Numbered from the stretch's first letter, positions 6,742-16,075 are shown. The stretch: DNA of 64,000 nucleotides from Pseudomonas entomophila (GCF_023277925.1 NZ_CP063832.1:3463501-3527500); one strand, 5' to 3'. Numbers and translations are program-made. The notes: generated from the letters alone by a model not told the origin.

Positions 6742-7599
6742 TTACCCTGCTGACTCCAACATGCCAGCTACCTTGTTGACTTGAATAGTTTGGTGGTCTT
6801 TGTCAAATGAGTCAGGATCCATGATCCAACTATCAATTTTTTCGCAATCAAAAATTGGTCTACCCCCAAGAAATACTTGACCACTTTCTTTATTGGGCCA
6901 ATAAATTGCGGTCTGCCTAGAGTTCATATGCTGCGCCACTGCAACTAGTTGCGGCGCCCCGCCAATACTATCAGCCAAGCCGGCCCCTCTAAGGCAATCC
7001 CTTAATACTTCAAATGGCTCCATGTGGAAGGCTTGCTTGAAAGTACTTTCTTTCGATACAGCTTCATGGCCATATCTTTGTTTAAGCAACTCTAAAAGTT
7101 TTTTGTAGGCTGTTCGATCCCAATCCCCGGAAAAAAGAACTTTCCCAAAATTGCCGATACCCTTGAAGCATGGACGATACAAAAATTTGTTTTCTCCCTT
7201 ACTGAAGGATATTTTGTCAATATAAAACTCTTTGTGAAACCAAGAGTATCCTCCCAGCAAAAAGCCTGTATCAGGTTTTTCAAAGCCTTTCACGTAAGCA
7301 CTAAATTGTGAATACATTCCATTCATTATATTTAGGATATGACTTCTTAGATGCACGTAATCTACAACACCGTCTGCTAGCGGGCGAAAAGAGCTAATTG
7401 ACTCACTTATCTGATGAAGTATGGGATAGGCAAAGTATGTATCTCCAGAGAAGGCCAGAATGCTATCACCCCTAGGAAGTTGAACTATTTTCGGGCAGCA
7501 ATCTAATGACCCTCCACCACTCAGCCTACTGTCAGAAGCAAAAACAAGTTCCTGAGCACCTTGTGCTGTTGTCCTTACCCACCCAACTACTAAAGTCAC
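6742..7599 (-). CDS. Orphan proteasome/HslV-like Ntn-hydrolase-fold protein
   Basis: A 285-residue protein starting, from a GTG at 7599 with AAGGAAGG upstream, M-T-L-V-V-G-W. After removal of Met the N-terminal residue would be Thr. The arrangement Thr2, Asp23 (FASDSRL) and Lys37 (CCPKIVQL), followed by ILAFSGDTYFAYPI, resembles the Thr1-Asp17-Lys33 catalytic set of proteasome beta and HslV subunits. The family is stand-alone here: no HslU-like ATPase or second subunit adjoins it. The remainder (residues 90-285) is not recognised. Codon use is visibly AT-richer than core genes. Fold assignment is inference from the motif spacing. Confidence 0.55.
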   Translation of the reverse strand: MTLVVGWVRTTAQGAQELVFASDSRLSGGGSLDCCPKIVQLPRGDSILAFSGDTYFAYPILHQISESISSFRPLADGVVDYVHLRSHILNIMNGMYSQFSAYVKGFEKPDTGFLLGGYSWFHKEFYIDKISFSKGENKFLYRPCFKGIGNFGKVLFSGDWDRTAYKKLLELLKQRYGHEAVSKESTFKQAFHMEPFEVLRDCLRGAGLADSIGGAPQLVAVAQHMNSRQTAIYWPNKESGQVFLGGRPIFDCEKIDSWIMDPDSFDKDHQTIQVNKVAGMLESAG

Positions 7600-7938
7600 A
7601 TTCCTTCCTTTTCTATAGACCCACTACAAATAAATTTCTTCTACGTACCACTTCCCGCCAAGGGCTTCCGAACTACCCTCCTGAGCAGCACAAAAACAAT
7701 ACTCCGCAGCGTAGCGTTGGCCAACACATTAGGTGTGATAGCAAATTTCTACACCAGGATGGCATGGTGCCTTTCCGATTGTACGTGAAGCGAATCGGAC
7801 TGCAGTGGGGGCTCCTCAGTAAATTTGACTCAAATGACGGCTACAGCTTCATGCCTAGAACCTTGAGAATGCTGGGGCCCCTGAGGAATACCTATGACAC
7901 GGGGTCGGAAACCCGCGCCGCCTTGCTAGCGGCTGGCC

Positions 7939-8004
7939 GGTTGACGAAGGTTGACGAAGGTTGACGAAGGTTGACGAAGGTTGACGAAGGTTGACAGTAG
8001 ACGA
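7939..8004. repeat. Tandem repeat, 10-bp unit GGTTGACGAA
   Basis: Five perfect head-to-tail copies of the 10-mer followed by a sixth ending in GGTTGACAGT and a degenerate seventh (GAGGTTGACG) to about 8010. No spacers, so it is not a CRISPR array. The period of 10 places each TTGAC on one helix face. Confidence 0.9.
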
Positions 8005-8055
8005 GGTTGACGGCCGCCCGAAGACAAGGGTCAGACGCCTGGGGCATGGTTGATT

Positions 8056-8101
8056 GTGTTCACCACCCAGATGGGTGTGTTCACCCGATTCACCTGTTCA
8101 C
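8056..8101. repeat. Three direct TGTTCAC repeats
   Basis: GTGTTCACC occurs at 8056-8064 and 8077-8085 (21-bp period) and TGTTCAC again at 8095-8101. Possible protein-binding sites left from an integrated element. Confidence 0.5.
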
Positions 8102-8275
8102 TAAGCTGGGCACCCTGCTGCTAAAAAAGTCCCGCGGGTTCCCAGCCCCGTATATAGCCGAATCTCTCAGGGTCCCCGGTGGCTCCCAGGATCAGGAAAT
8201 GGGGCATCGCTTCAGCCGCTGAAGGCACGATCAACTAGGGGCACGGGGTCACTAGATAGCTACAAATTTAAAACG

Positions 8276-8395
8276 GTGTAACAGGTGTACGGGTGTAACA
8301 ACAGAGCGCAACCCATTGTTTTTAAAGACTAAAACAGTGGTACACGCTCATCCACCCGCTTAGGTCTAACAGTGTAACAACAGTTCCCGTGTAAC
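8276..8395. repeat. Four GTGTAAC direct repeats upstream of STAND gene
   Basis: GTGTAAC at 8276, 8293, 8372 and 8389: two pairs, each pair spaced by 17 bp and the two pairs 96 bp apart. The 12-mer GTGTAACAACAG is repeated exactly at 8293 and 8372. They lie 110-230 bp before the STAND gene start and could be iteron- or operator-like sites. Confidence 0.6.
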
Positions 8396-8506
8396 CATGG
8401 TTGGCCGCTATCGACCCTAAACCCACAAATTGTTACCTTCAGCCGCATCCCCAGATTCACAGCGCGAGCCGATTCTGTGTTGGCAGTTTATGAAGGTGAG
8501 CCACCT

Positions 8507-11500
8507 ATGTCTGAAGATATCAAGAACACCGCGATTACCGCCGCAGGTTACATCTATCAGAACCGTCAAGGCCTCAGGGTCCTTTGCGATTGGCTTGACG
8601 CACCGGCGCGCTACACCCGTGTGAAGTTTGAGTGCGACGACGAGGCCGTCGCGCCGACGGGTCTGGATGACATCGTTGTCGAGCGTACAGATGGTCTGGT
8701 AGATCTTCAGCAGGTCAAGTTCACCCCGAACGCAAACGTGCATTTGCTTTGTTGGGATTGGATGCTCGAAAAGACCGGCAAGACTGCGCGCTCAAGGTCA
8801 ATGCTGCGAAAGTGGTTCGATGCCTTCAAGGCGCTGGACCCGGTGCGTACTGGCATTCTCTCGTTGTCGACCAACCGCCGGCCTGATGCCGATATTGAAG
8901 CTTGCCTGGACGGCGGCAAAATCTCCTTTGCCAAGATCCCCGAGCCCAGGCGTTCTGAGATCATCGCTGAGCTTGGTGGCGAGCACGACTGCGAGGCGTT
9001 CTTCAGCCAATTGCACATTTTTCACAGCGACAAGGGGTTCGACACGCTGGAACAAGAAGTCGATGCACGACTTCGCAAGCACGGCACTCTTGAGGGCATT
9101 GCCACCCTCAAGAACATCGCGTTGAACTGGGCGACGCAGATGAACTCCCCGCCTCCGAACGGTTGGATCACGCTGGAGCAGGTTCGCACCATCCTGCGCT
9201 CGACACCGCCGGCCCCTTTACCTGAGGACTTCGTTGTCCCTCTGGGTTACGAGGTGCCCGATGAGACATTCCACCGGGAGTTCGTCCGTGACGCCGTCGG
9301 AGCTACCGGGTGTGCGATCGTGCTCACGGGGCCGCCAGGCCGTGGAAAGAGCACTTACCTAAGCGCGCTGTGCGACACGCTCGCCGAGCGGGACATCCCC
9401 ACGGTCCGACACCACTACTTCCTCTCGACGACGGAGCGGGGGCGAGACCGGGTGAACAGTTACGTGGTCGAGCAATCTATTGAAGCCCAGATCAAACGGT
9501 TTCATCCCGATGTCCACGCCCCAGGGAGTGACCTGCGCTCGCTCCTTGAAGCGTGTGCTTCTCACTACAGCAAACTGGCCAAGCCATTCGTGCTTGTATT
9601 AGACGGCCTGGATCACGTCTGGCGCGTTAATTCTGAGGACAAGCGGCCGCTGGACGATGTGTTCTCCCAGGTGATTCCATGCCCGAAAAACATGGTGTTG
9701 CTCGTGGGTACCCAACCTGTGGACGACGCCCAGTTGCCAACGGACCTGCTTGCATTCGCGCCCAAGGCCGAGTGGCGCACGCTGCCCTCGATGTCTGAGA
9801 GCGCTGTATTGTCCTATTTGCGCAAGGCGTCTCAGGAGGGCAGGCTTACGACTGGCCTTGAGGGGGGGGATGGCGCGGAAAGACAACTGCAGGAAGCTGC
9901 AACCGCGCTTTGTACAAAGACCAATGGCCATCCTCTACACGTCATCTATGCTGCCGCGGAGCTTGAACATACCGGTCGCAACTTGACGAAATGGGATGTC
10001 GAGCAGTTGAGGGGGGATTTGAGCAAGAATGCAAAGTTCTACTACGCATCGCTTTGGGAAGGTCTTTCTCCAAGCCTCAAGGACACGCTGAGGCTCGTCT
10101 GTGCCTTCCCGTTCTTCTGGCCTAGGGCAGCATTCGGAGAGATCGCCGCGAGAGTCGGTGCGGCAGCGCCGAACGTCACGAACGTGGAGCATCTACTTCA
10201 CTCTTCGGCGGCTGGCCTGAAGGTTTTCCACGAGAGTCTGGCGGTCTTCGTGCGCGCAACCGCAAGCTACGCCGAACGCATCAACGAGCTGATGCCCGCA
10301 GTCGCAAGCTGGTTGGAGAGCGCTGCCCCTACCTCACTGCGCGTTAACTGGCTCTGGACGGTCCAGGCAAGGCTGGGTAACCCCAAGAACCTCATAACAG
10401 GCCTCACCCGCGATTGGATCATGCTCCGCTTGGAGGAGGGATATCCAGAGTCGCTCTTTGACACGCTGCTGTCCGATGCTCTAGTCGCAGCGCTGGAAAC
10501 CAACGAGTTTGCTGAAGCCTATAGACTGGAGCACCTCAAGGCACGGATGGTCGGTGGCAGTCAGTACCAGATACAGAACGACGACATGGCCAGGCTGATC
10601 TCATTCACATTGGTCCTTACCGCAGAGGAGGGCGTCGTGCGTGAGGCTGTGGCCTCCAGGCATGAGACGGACATCCTTCGTCTTGCCGCACTCGGGTTGG
10701 CCCTGCATGCTCGGGGCGACGAGGTTCTGGCCGAAACGTGCGGTGAAGAAGCTCTTCGTCGGTTCAGAGGCTTGAGCCGTTTTTCTAGCAGGTACTCGTC
10801 GAGCGCTGGCTCTGATGAGTTCCAGTTCCTGGTAGATGCATTTGCGCGGCTTGGGGCCATCGGCGCGACCCCGACAGCGCTGGTCCGGCTGGTTTCCGAA
10901 AACGAGCCTGTCGTTTGGCTGCCCAGAGTCCAGATGCTGGTTGATGAGGGCAATTTGGATGACTTGATGGCGGCCGTTGAGTTGCTCGCCCCAGGTAAGA
11001 GCAAGAACATGATCAGCGATGCATGCATTCGCGCTGCCGCGACCGCCGGAGTGAGCATCGCCGAGCGCGATGACTTCGGTGAGCTTGCCAGGACACCCTT
11101 AGTCGCTGCTGTAGAGGCGGCCTGCACCCAGGTGTCCAGGCCGTTGAACGAGCCTATCCCCATTGAATGGCTCAAGGGCAATTACTACGAGCGCAAGGAA
11201 GATTTGGCAACGCTCGCGCACCACTGGTTTTTCAGCGCTGTTCATCTGAGCCTGTGCATGGCAGCGGAATGTCAGACCTCGTTTGAGTTCGTGCGGGCCC
11301 CCGTCTTCGAAGAAAGGAGAAACATCACCGAATTCCTCAACGCACTCTCTATGGTCGCAGCGCAGGTTTCGCAGCATTGGTGGCGAGGAGAGTTCGTGGA
11401 CTTCCATGAGCTGTTCGAGTTGCTCAAACCGGTGGAGTTCAGGAGGTTCAGGCAAAGCTATGACGAGAGCTCTGCCGCTGAGGACTTTCAAAGTGCGCTG

Positions 11501-12928
11501 CATCGCATTGCCTGCGACATCCATCTGGGAAGTATTTTGCTGGGCCACTTCGACGACGTGGTTTTGTCCGAAGAAACCATGGAAGCGGCCGCGCAGTGCG
11601 CTTGGTTTGACAGTGCGTCCTTCCGCACCCATTACGCGATTGGATTGCTGACGAGGATGAGCGACGATGCGGCGGGGGCCTTCGTCCAGTACCAGCGTAA
11701 ACTTCTTGATGCAGAGATCCGCCGGGAAACCAGCGTGCATCTTCAGACACCACTTCAGCTCTGTGCCATTGCGCTAGCACACGGGTTGAGCAGTAGCGCT
11801 CGAGAGTTGTGCAAGCAGACGTGGGAACTTACAACCGGCTATGCGCATCGCAAGGACCCTACGCTTAACAACACGGTCGATGCTCTCGGCTATCTGGCCG
11901 ATGTCGCACCAGACGACGCTCGCCGGTTGCTCAGCCTTATCGCTTCGCAGATCCACCACGTCTTAGACTACACCGACGGGAAGGGCACGAGACATGTTCT
12001 AACGGCCACCGATCGGCTTCTTGCGAAGTTAAAGCCGTCAGTTTTGGTCGTCAAGTACGGGGAGCATACGCACGTAGGCGACTGGTCGCTGGCAGAAGAC
12101 AGTCTGCGTGCATATGTGGAGCAAGGTGTCAAAGAAGGTTGGCCCTTGGACGCGTTAATGCGAACCGGACTGCATTCTGAGGTTCATGACGCGCTAACGC
12201 AACTTACAAAGGAAGGCAGCTCAAGCGCTGCGGAGCGACTTCGCATCTTACAAGAGCACGTCGGTTGGGACATTGGCCTGCTGCAGCGTTCGGAGCACAC
12301 CGGCAGCGATAGAGAGAGCAAGCCTTTTACCGGCGATGTCGCAAACTTTGCGCCGGAACAATTCGGTGAATTGCTCGATAGCCTATCGACCAGCTACAAC
12401 GAGAAAGCGAGGCTTCTTCGTACTTGGTACCAGCATTGGGACAAGGCTGGTCAAGGAAAGCGACTGCTCGTCGCACTGGGCGACTTGCTTCTATCAGAAG
12501 AGGGGCGGCGTAAAGACGTCTTGGTGTTGTCCGACCTGGCCTTTCAGACAAGACGTAAGCTGAGTGGCGTAAAGGCGGCATGGAAGTATCTTGTCCAGGC
12601 GCACATCCATAACGGTGGCTGGATCGGGTTTACTGAGAACGTGGAGAAAACCTGCAGCAGGCTCGATTTGGTCGTCAAGCACTATCCGCAGCGCTGCGAC
12701 GAGTTTGTGGCTGCGACAACCTACGGTATGTTTAGTGACCCAGAACCGCCACGTGTAGCGCCCACAGAACTAATGGTCTACTTCTATGCGCGACAAGAGC
12801 GGATCGCTGATGCTGTGAGGTTCGCCGAGACGATGGTTAACTGCGTCATTGAAGACACTCGTACCCTGCCTTTGGAGCGGCCTCGCTGGGCGGCTGAGTT
12901 GGTATCTTCTACGGAGGCGGAGGCTTGA
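8507..12928 (+). CDS. Nuclease-STAND NTPase, probable antiphage (Avs/NLR-like) protein
   Basis: A 1473-residue protein. Residues 1-200: a Cap4/DUF4297-like nuclease domain, GYIYQNRQGL at 14-23, then LDDIVVER at 53-60 and QQVK at 68-71, a PD-(D/E)xK-type core. Residues 260-500: P-loop NTPase with Walker A GPPGRGKS (275-282), Walker B FVLVLDGLDHVW (361-372) and a helical/winged-helix segment ending in a HESLAVFVR motif typical of STAND proteins. Residues about 600-1473: alpha-solenoid-like, no recognised repeat. I start at 8507 (AAGGTGA eight bases upstream). The next gene overlaps by four bases. Related proteins (Avs, bacterial NLRs) sense phage proteins and cut DNA; this role is inferred. Confidence 0.75.
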   Translation: MSEDIKNTAITAAGYIYQNRQGLRVLCDWLDAPARYTRVKFECDDEAVAPTGLDDIVVERTDGLVDLQQVKFTPNANVHLLCWDWMLEKTGKTARSRSMLRKWFDAFKALDPVRTGILSLSTNRRPDADIEACLDGGKISFAKIPEPRRSEIIAELGGEHDCEAFFSQLHIFHSDKGFDTLEQEVDARLRKHGTLEGIATLKNIALNWATQMNSPPPNGWITLEQVRTILRSTPPAPLPEDFVVPLGYEVPDETFHREFVRDAVGATGCAIVLTGPPGRGKSTYLSALCDTLAERDIPTVRHHYFLSTTERGRDRVNSYVVEQSIEAQIKRFHPDVHAPGSDLRSLLEACASHYSKLAKPFVLVLDGLDHVWRVNSEDKRPLDDVFSQVIPCPKNMVLLVGTQPVDDAQLPTDLLAFAPKAEWRTLPSMSESAVLSYLRKASQEGRLTTGLEGGDGAERQLQEAATALCTKTNGHPLHVIYAAAELEHTGRNLTKWDVEQLRGDLSKNAKFYYASLWEGLSPSLKDTLRLVCAFPFFWPRAAFGEIAARVGAAAPNVTNVEHLLHSSAAGLKVFHESLAVFVRATASYAERINELMPAVASWLESAAPTSLRVNWLWTVQARLGNPKNLITGLTRDWIMLRLEEGYPESLFDTLLSDALVAALETNEFAEAYRLEHLKARMVGGSQYQIQNDDMARLISFTLVLTAEEGVVREAVASRHETDILRLAALGLALHARGDEVLAETCGEEALRRFRGLSRFSSRYSSSAGSDEFQFLVDAFARLGAIGATPTALVRLVSENEPVVWLPRVQMLVDEGNLDDLMAAVELLAPGKSKNMISDACIRAAATAGVSIAERDDFGELARTPLVAAVEAACTQVSRPLNEPIPIEWLKGNYYERKEDLATLAHHWFFSAVHLSLCMAAECQTSFEFVRAPVFEERRNITEFLNALSMVAAQVSQHWWRGEFVDFHELFELLKPVEFRRFRQSYDESSAAEDFQSALHRIACDIHLGSILLGHFDDVVLSEETMEAAAQCAWFDSASFRTHYAIGLLTRMSDDAAGAFVQYQRKLLDAEIRRETSVHLQTPLQLCAIALAHGLSSSARELCKQTWELTTGYAHRKDPTLNNTVDALGYLADVAPDDARRLLSLIASQIHHVLDYTDGKGTRHVLTATDRLLAKLKPSVLVVKYGEHTHVGDWSLAEDSLRAYVEQGVKEGWPLDALMRTGLHSEVHDALTQLTKEGSSSAAERLRILQEHVGWDIGLLQRSEHTGSDRESKPFTGDVANFAPEQFGELLDSLSTSYNEKARLLRTWYQHWDKAGQGKRLLVALGDLLLSEEGRRKDVLVLSDLAFQTRRKLSGVKAAWKYLVQAHIHNGGWIGFTENVEKTCSRLDLVVKHYPQRCDEFVAATTYGMFSDPEPPRVAPTELMVYFYARQERIADAVRFAETMVNCVIEDTRTLPLERPRWAAELVSSTEAEA

Positions 12929-14370
12929 TGAACGAGCTTCGCATCCTCGTTGCTCGGCTTGGCTGGCCGTCGACGTCTACAAGGTGGTGGGCCATGCAGG
13001 AGCTGGCAGCTAGGCTGGGGGAGCCAGCCTCGAAGGCTGAGACCGAATCCATACTTCTCCAAATGCTGAGCTCACGCAAGCTTGAGGCCGAAGTGGTCGA
13101 AATCCTGTGTATCTTCTGGATGGCGTTACAAGCATACGGCTCCTCACCCACCTCCAAGCTGGCTGAGAGCATCTCAAGGTCATCCATCCTTTCAGACCTC
13201 CTACTGGAAAGCTTTGGTCTGCTGGCAGAAGGCGACGATGAAGCGCCGGAGGAGGTCCCCGAGGAGTTTGAGATACCCCAGGACTTTGACGGCGTGCAGG
13301 GCTCAGATCTGCCCCGGATCTTCAGGACTTCCATGGGAAAGCTTGAGATTCATACGAGGCTGCCGTTCGTTCGGCAGATGGCCTTTGAGTGGGCGGCGAA
13401 CCGCGCCGCCTACCCAGACGCTCCGTTCCAAGGGGACCCCTGGTACTTCTTGCGGCCTATGGGCGAAGGTTTTGTTGGGCAGCTATCCTCGCGGACTGCT
13501 CTTCGCGCGATTTCCGCCTACCTTCGCACCCTGACGATCGCCGAAGATTTGTGGGGTATGCCAACGGATCTGGCAGTAGAAAGGGCCCTATTAGCTTTAC
13601 CTGTTCATCCAACCTTTGCCTTGCTCAGACCTCAGCGCCCAGTTTGGTTCCCTGCAACAACCGACTTCGACGGTGATGCCGAGGCGATCGAGGCGTCCTT
13701 GCGAGTTCTGATTAGTCGCGTGGAAGAAGCGCGGCCAGGTGACGAACTGATCGCATTTAACTCACCAATCGTGATGTCGATGGAGAGGTGCGTGGAGGTT
13801 TCGGTTGTCCGATGGTCGCAAGCCCAAGGCAGTATCATCACCGAGATAGACTTGGCCGCGCATTTGGCGAGCTTCTGGTCCGACGGCCACATGCTTCGCA
13901 GTGCGGCTCCAGAGCCACTGAGCACGACGACTCTCCTAGCGCCGCTCCATCTTGACGAACTAATAGATGAGAAATGCAAGGCCTGGCCACTTGCCAAGCC
14001 GCTCGACTTTGACCGCATAGGCTATCTTCAGCACGACCTATATCCAGGGAGGCTCTTTTTGCCAACGCTGCCAGGTTCCGACCAAGTCGAGCTCACACCT
14101 TATGGCAGACAGCTGGAGGTTAAGGTGGACAAACAGGTCATTGCAGACCTCTGTTATTGGAATGCGGGATGGGGAGCTGCGCGCCCGATGCATTTCGGAG
14201 GCAACTGCGGTACCGCGCTCACTTCACGAGGCACTGGCTATCGGGATATGGTTACCTCAACGGAAGGAACGGTGCGCTCGTTCTATCTCTGGCAGGTGAG
14301 AACACTGCATAGAGACAAAACCTTTGACAGGTTTAGCCAAGTGCTGACAGCAGGCGCTATTTTCGTTTAG
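12925..14370 (+). CDS. Partner of the nuclease-STAND protein, unknown function
   Basis: A 481-residue soluble protein; ATGA overlap with the STAND gene indicates translational coupling and equal production. The N-terminal 80 residues look helical (HEAT-like start MNELRILVARLGWPSTS), then an acidic linker (EGDDEAPEEVPEEFEIPQ), then a globular part with aromatic-rich segments such as GDPWYFLRPMGEGFVGQL and RPVWFPATTDF. No nuclease, protease or membrane motif is visible. I do not recognise the family. The likely roles are a co-sensor, effector or inhibitor for the upstream protein. The IS66 element lies 75 bases past its stop and leaves it intact. Confidence 0.65.
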   Translation: MMNELRILVARLGWPSTSTRWWAMQELAARLGEPASKAETESILLQMLSSRKLEAEVVEILCIFWMALQAYGSSPTSKLAESISRSSILSDLLLESFGLLAEGDDEAPEEVPEEFEIPQDFDGVQGSDLPRIFRTSMGKLEIHTRLPFVRQMAFEWAANRAAYPDAPFQGDPWYFLRPMGEGFVGQLSSRTALRAISAYLRTLTIAEDLWGMPTDLAVERALLALPVHPTFALLRPQRPVWFPATTDFDGDAEAIEASLRVLISRVEEARPGDELIAFNSPIVMSMERCVEVSVVRWSQAQGSIITEIDLAAHLASFWSDGHMLRSAAPEPLSTTTLLAPLHLDELIDEKCKAWPLAKPLDFDRIGYLQHDLYPGRLFLPTLPGSDQVELTPYGRQLEVKVDKQVIADLCYWNAGWGAARPMHFGGNCGTALTSRGTGYRDMVTSTEGTVRSFYLWQVRTLHRDKTFDRFSQVLTAGAIFV

Positions 14371-14476
14371 GGAGCCCCCCACTGTTGATAACTGCTATGG
14401 CCTATCGCAACTGGCTGATTTGGATCCGACGCATACAATCGCAAGGTATGCGTCCGGCGAACTCACCTTGCGTAAG

Positions 14477-16012
14477 TCATGCCGGCACCCACTGATGCGG
14501 CAGCAACTGTCCGATCTCACTGGCCCGTTGGGTCGGCAGCCGCGTCAGCACATCTTTGAGATAGGCATACGGATCATGCCCATTCATGCGCGCCGACTGG
14601 ATCAAACTCATGATTGCTGCGGCCCGCTTACCGCTGCGCGGGGATCCCGCAAATAACCAGTTCGAGCGCCCGAGTGCCCATGGCCGTATCTGGTTTTCGA
14701 CCTGGTTGTTGTCGATGGGCACAGCCCCATCATCCAGGTAGCGCGTCAGCGCTACCCAGCGTTTCAGGCTGTAATCGAGGGCTTTGGCCGTGGCTGATCC
14801 ATTGGGCACCAGGTCTCGCTGAGCCAACATCCAGTCATGAAGTTTTTTGAGGATCGGCACCGCCAATTCTTGTCGTATTCGCCAGCGCTCTTCATCACTC
14901 ATGTCCCGCGCCTGACGTTCGACCTCGTACAAGCCGCTGATCGAGTGCAGGGCCTGTTCAGCCAGCTGACTTTTGTTCGCCACGTGCAAATCAAAGAACT
15001 TGCGTCGGGCGTGGGCCATGCAGCCGATTTCAGTGATGCCTTGTTCGAAACCGGCTTTGTAGCCAGCGAAGTCGTCGCAGACCAGCTTGCCGTTCCAGTC
15101 ACCCAGGAAGTTGCGCGCATGTTCGCCAGCACGGCTTGGGCTGAAGTCGTAAACCACCGCTTTGAGCCCTGAAAACGGCGTCGTGCTGTACGCCCAGACA
15201 TAGGCCCGGTGGGTTTTCTTCTCGCCTGGCGCAAGCATTTGCACCGGTGTCTCATCAGCGTGGATCACGCCCTGGTTCAGCACGGCTTCACGCAGTGCAT
15301 CGACCAGTGGCTGAAGCCGCACGCCGGTTTGTCCGACCCACTGCGCCAGGGTCGAGCGAGCAATTGCCAGCCCGGCGCGGCCAAAGATTTTCTCCTGCCG
15401 GTACAGCGGCAAGTGATCGGCAAACTTGGCCACCATCACGTGGGCCAACAAACCTGCGGTCGGGATACCTTTGTCGATAACCTGGGCTGGCACCGGGGCC
15501 TGGATCAGGGGTTCGCACTGGCGACAGGCCCATTTGCCCCGCACATGTTGCTCGACGGTAAACACGCCCGGCGTGTAATCCAGCTTCTCGCTGACGTCTT
15601 CGCCGATGCGTTGAAGTTGGCAACCACAGACGCACTGGGTGTTTTCGGGTTCGTGACGAATCACCGTGCGTGGAAACTGCGGCGGCAAAGGCGCACGTTT
15701 CGGGGATTGCCGTGGTTCGGCCTGTGGCGCATCTGGGAGAAGCTGGTTTAGCTCGGCCTCGATAGCTTCAAGGTCTGTGTCGAGCAGGTCATCCAGCAAG
15801 CTGCTTTGCGCCGGGCTGATTTGCTCGCTGCGCTTGGCAAACTTGTGCCGTTTGAGCAGGGCGATTTCGAACTTGAACTGTTCGATGAGGATTTCATCGT
15901 TCTGAATCTTCCTGCTCATCGCCTCGACCTGGGATTGCAATTGCAACGCCTGTGCCGCCAAGGCACGAAGCTGTTCCGGGGTCATCTGGTCGAGGTTGGG
16001 CGAGAAAGTCAT
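14477..16012 (-). CDS. tnpC: IS66 transposase TnpC
   Basis: A 511-residue DDE transposase. N-terminal leucine-zipper-like helix (residues 1-60), zinc-binding domain with CVCGCQLQ and CRQCE, then catalytic core: VIHADETPVQML, VCDDFAGYKA and NNQVENQIRPWALGRSNWLF supply the two Asp and the Glu. The C-terminus NGHDPYAYLKDVL is typical. I use the ATG at 16012; an upstream TTG is possible. Third gene of the element, 63 bases after tnpB. Confidence 0.92.
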   Translation of the reverse strand: MTFSPNLDQMTPEQLRALAAQALQLQSQVEAMSRKIQNDEILIEQFKFEIALLKRHKFAKRSEQISPAQSSLLDDLLDTDLEAIEAELNQLLPDAPQAEPRQSPKRAPLPPQFPRTVIRHEPENTQCVCGCQLQRIGEDVSEKLDYTPGVFTVEQHVRGKWACRQCEPLIQAPVPAQVIDKGIPTAGLLAHVMVAKFADHLPLYRQEKIFGRAGLAIARSTLAQWVGQTGVRLQPLVDALREAVLNQGVIHADETPVQMLAPGEKKTHRAYVWAYSTTPFSGLKAVVYDFSPSRAGEHARNFLGDWNGKLVCDDFAGYKAGFEQGITEIGCMAHARRKFFDLHVANKSQLAEQALHSISGLYEVERQARDMSDEERWRIRQELAVPILKKLHDWMLAQRDLVPNGSATAKALDYSLKRWVALTRYLDDGAVPIDNNQVENQIRPWALGRSNWLFAGSPRSGKRAAAIMSLIQSARMNGHDPYAYLKDVLTRLPTQRASEIGQLLPHQWVPA

Positions 16013-16075
16013 GCCGCCGATTGTGCCAGAGCAGGCGCGGGGCGACGACAAGTAGACCGGCCAAATGGCCGGCGT

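Larger units (their letters stand above)
7600..8506. other. Long non-coding gap with short repeats
   Basis: About 900 bases with no ORF I can support on either strand. It holds a 10-bp tandem repeat (7939-8004), three TGTTCAC motifs (8056-8101) and four GTGTAAC motifs (8276-8395). It separates the Ntn-like gene (minus) from the STAND module (plus), so it must contain both promoters; I could not assign them. Confidence 0.5.

Noticed and set aside
7506..7964. 152-codon plus-strand frame over the start of the Ntn-like gene
   Set aside because: Overlaps the minus-strand gene's 5' end, has no recognisable domain and no ribosome binding site.
7939..8010. Possible CRISPR array
   Set aside because: The units are only 10 bp and directly adjacent with no spacers, and no cas gene is present.
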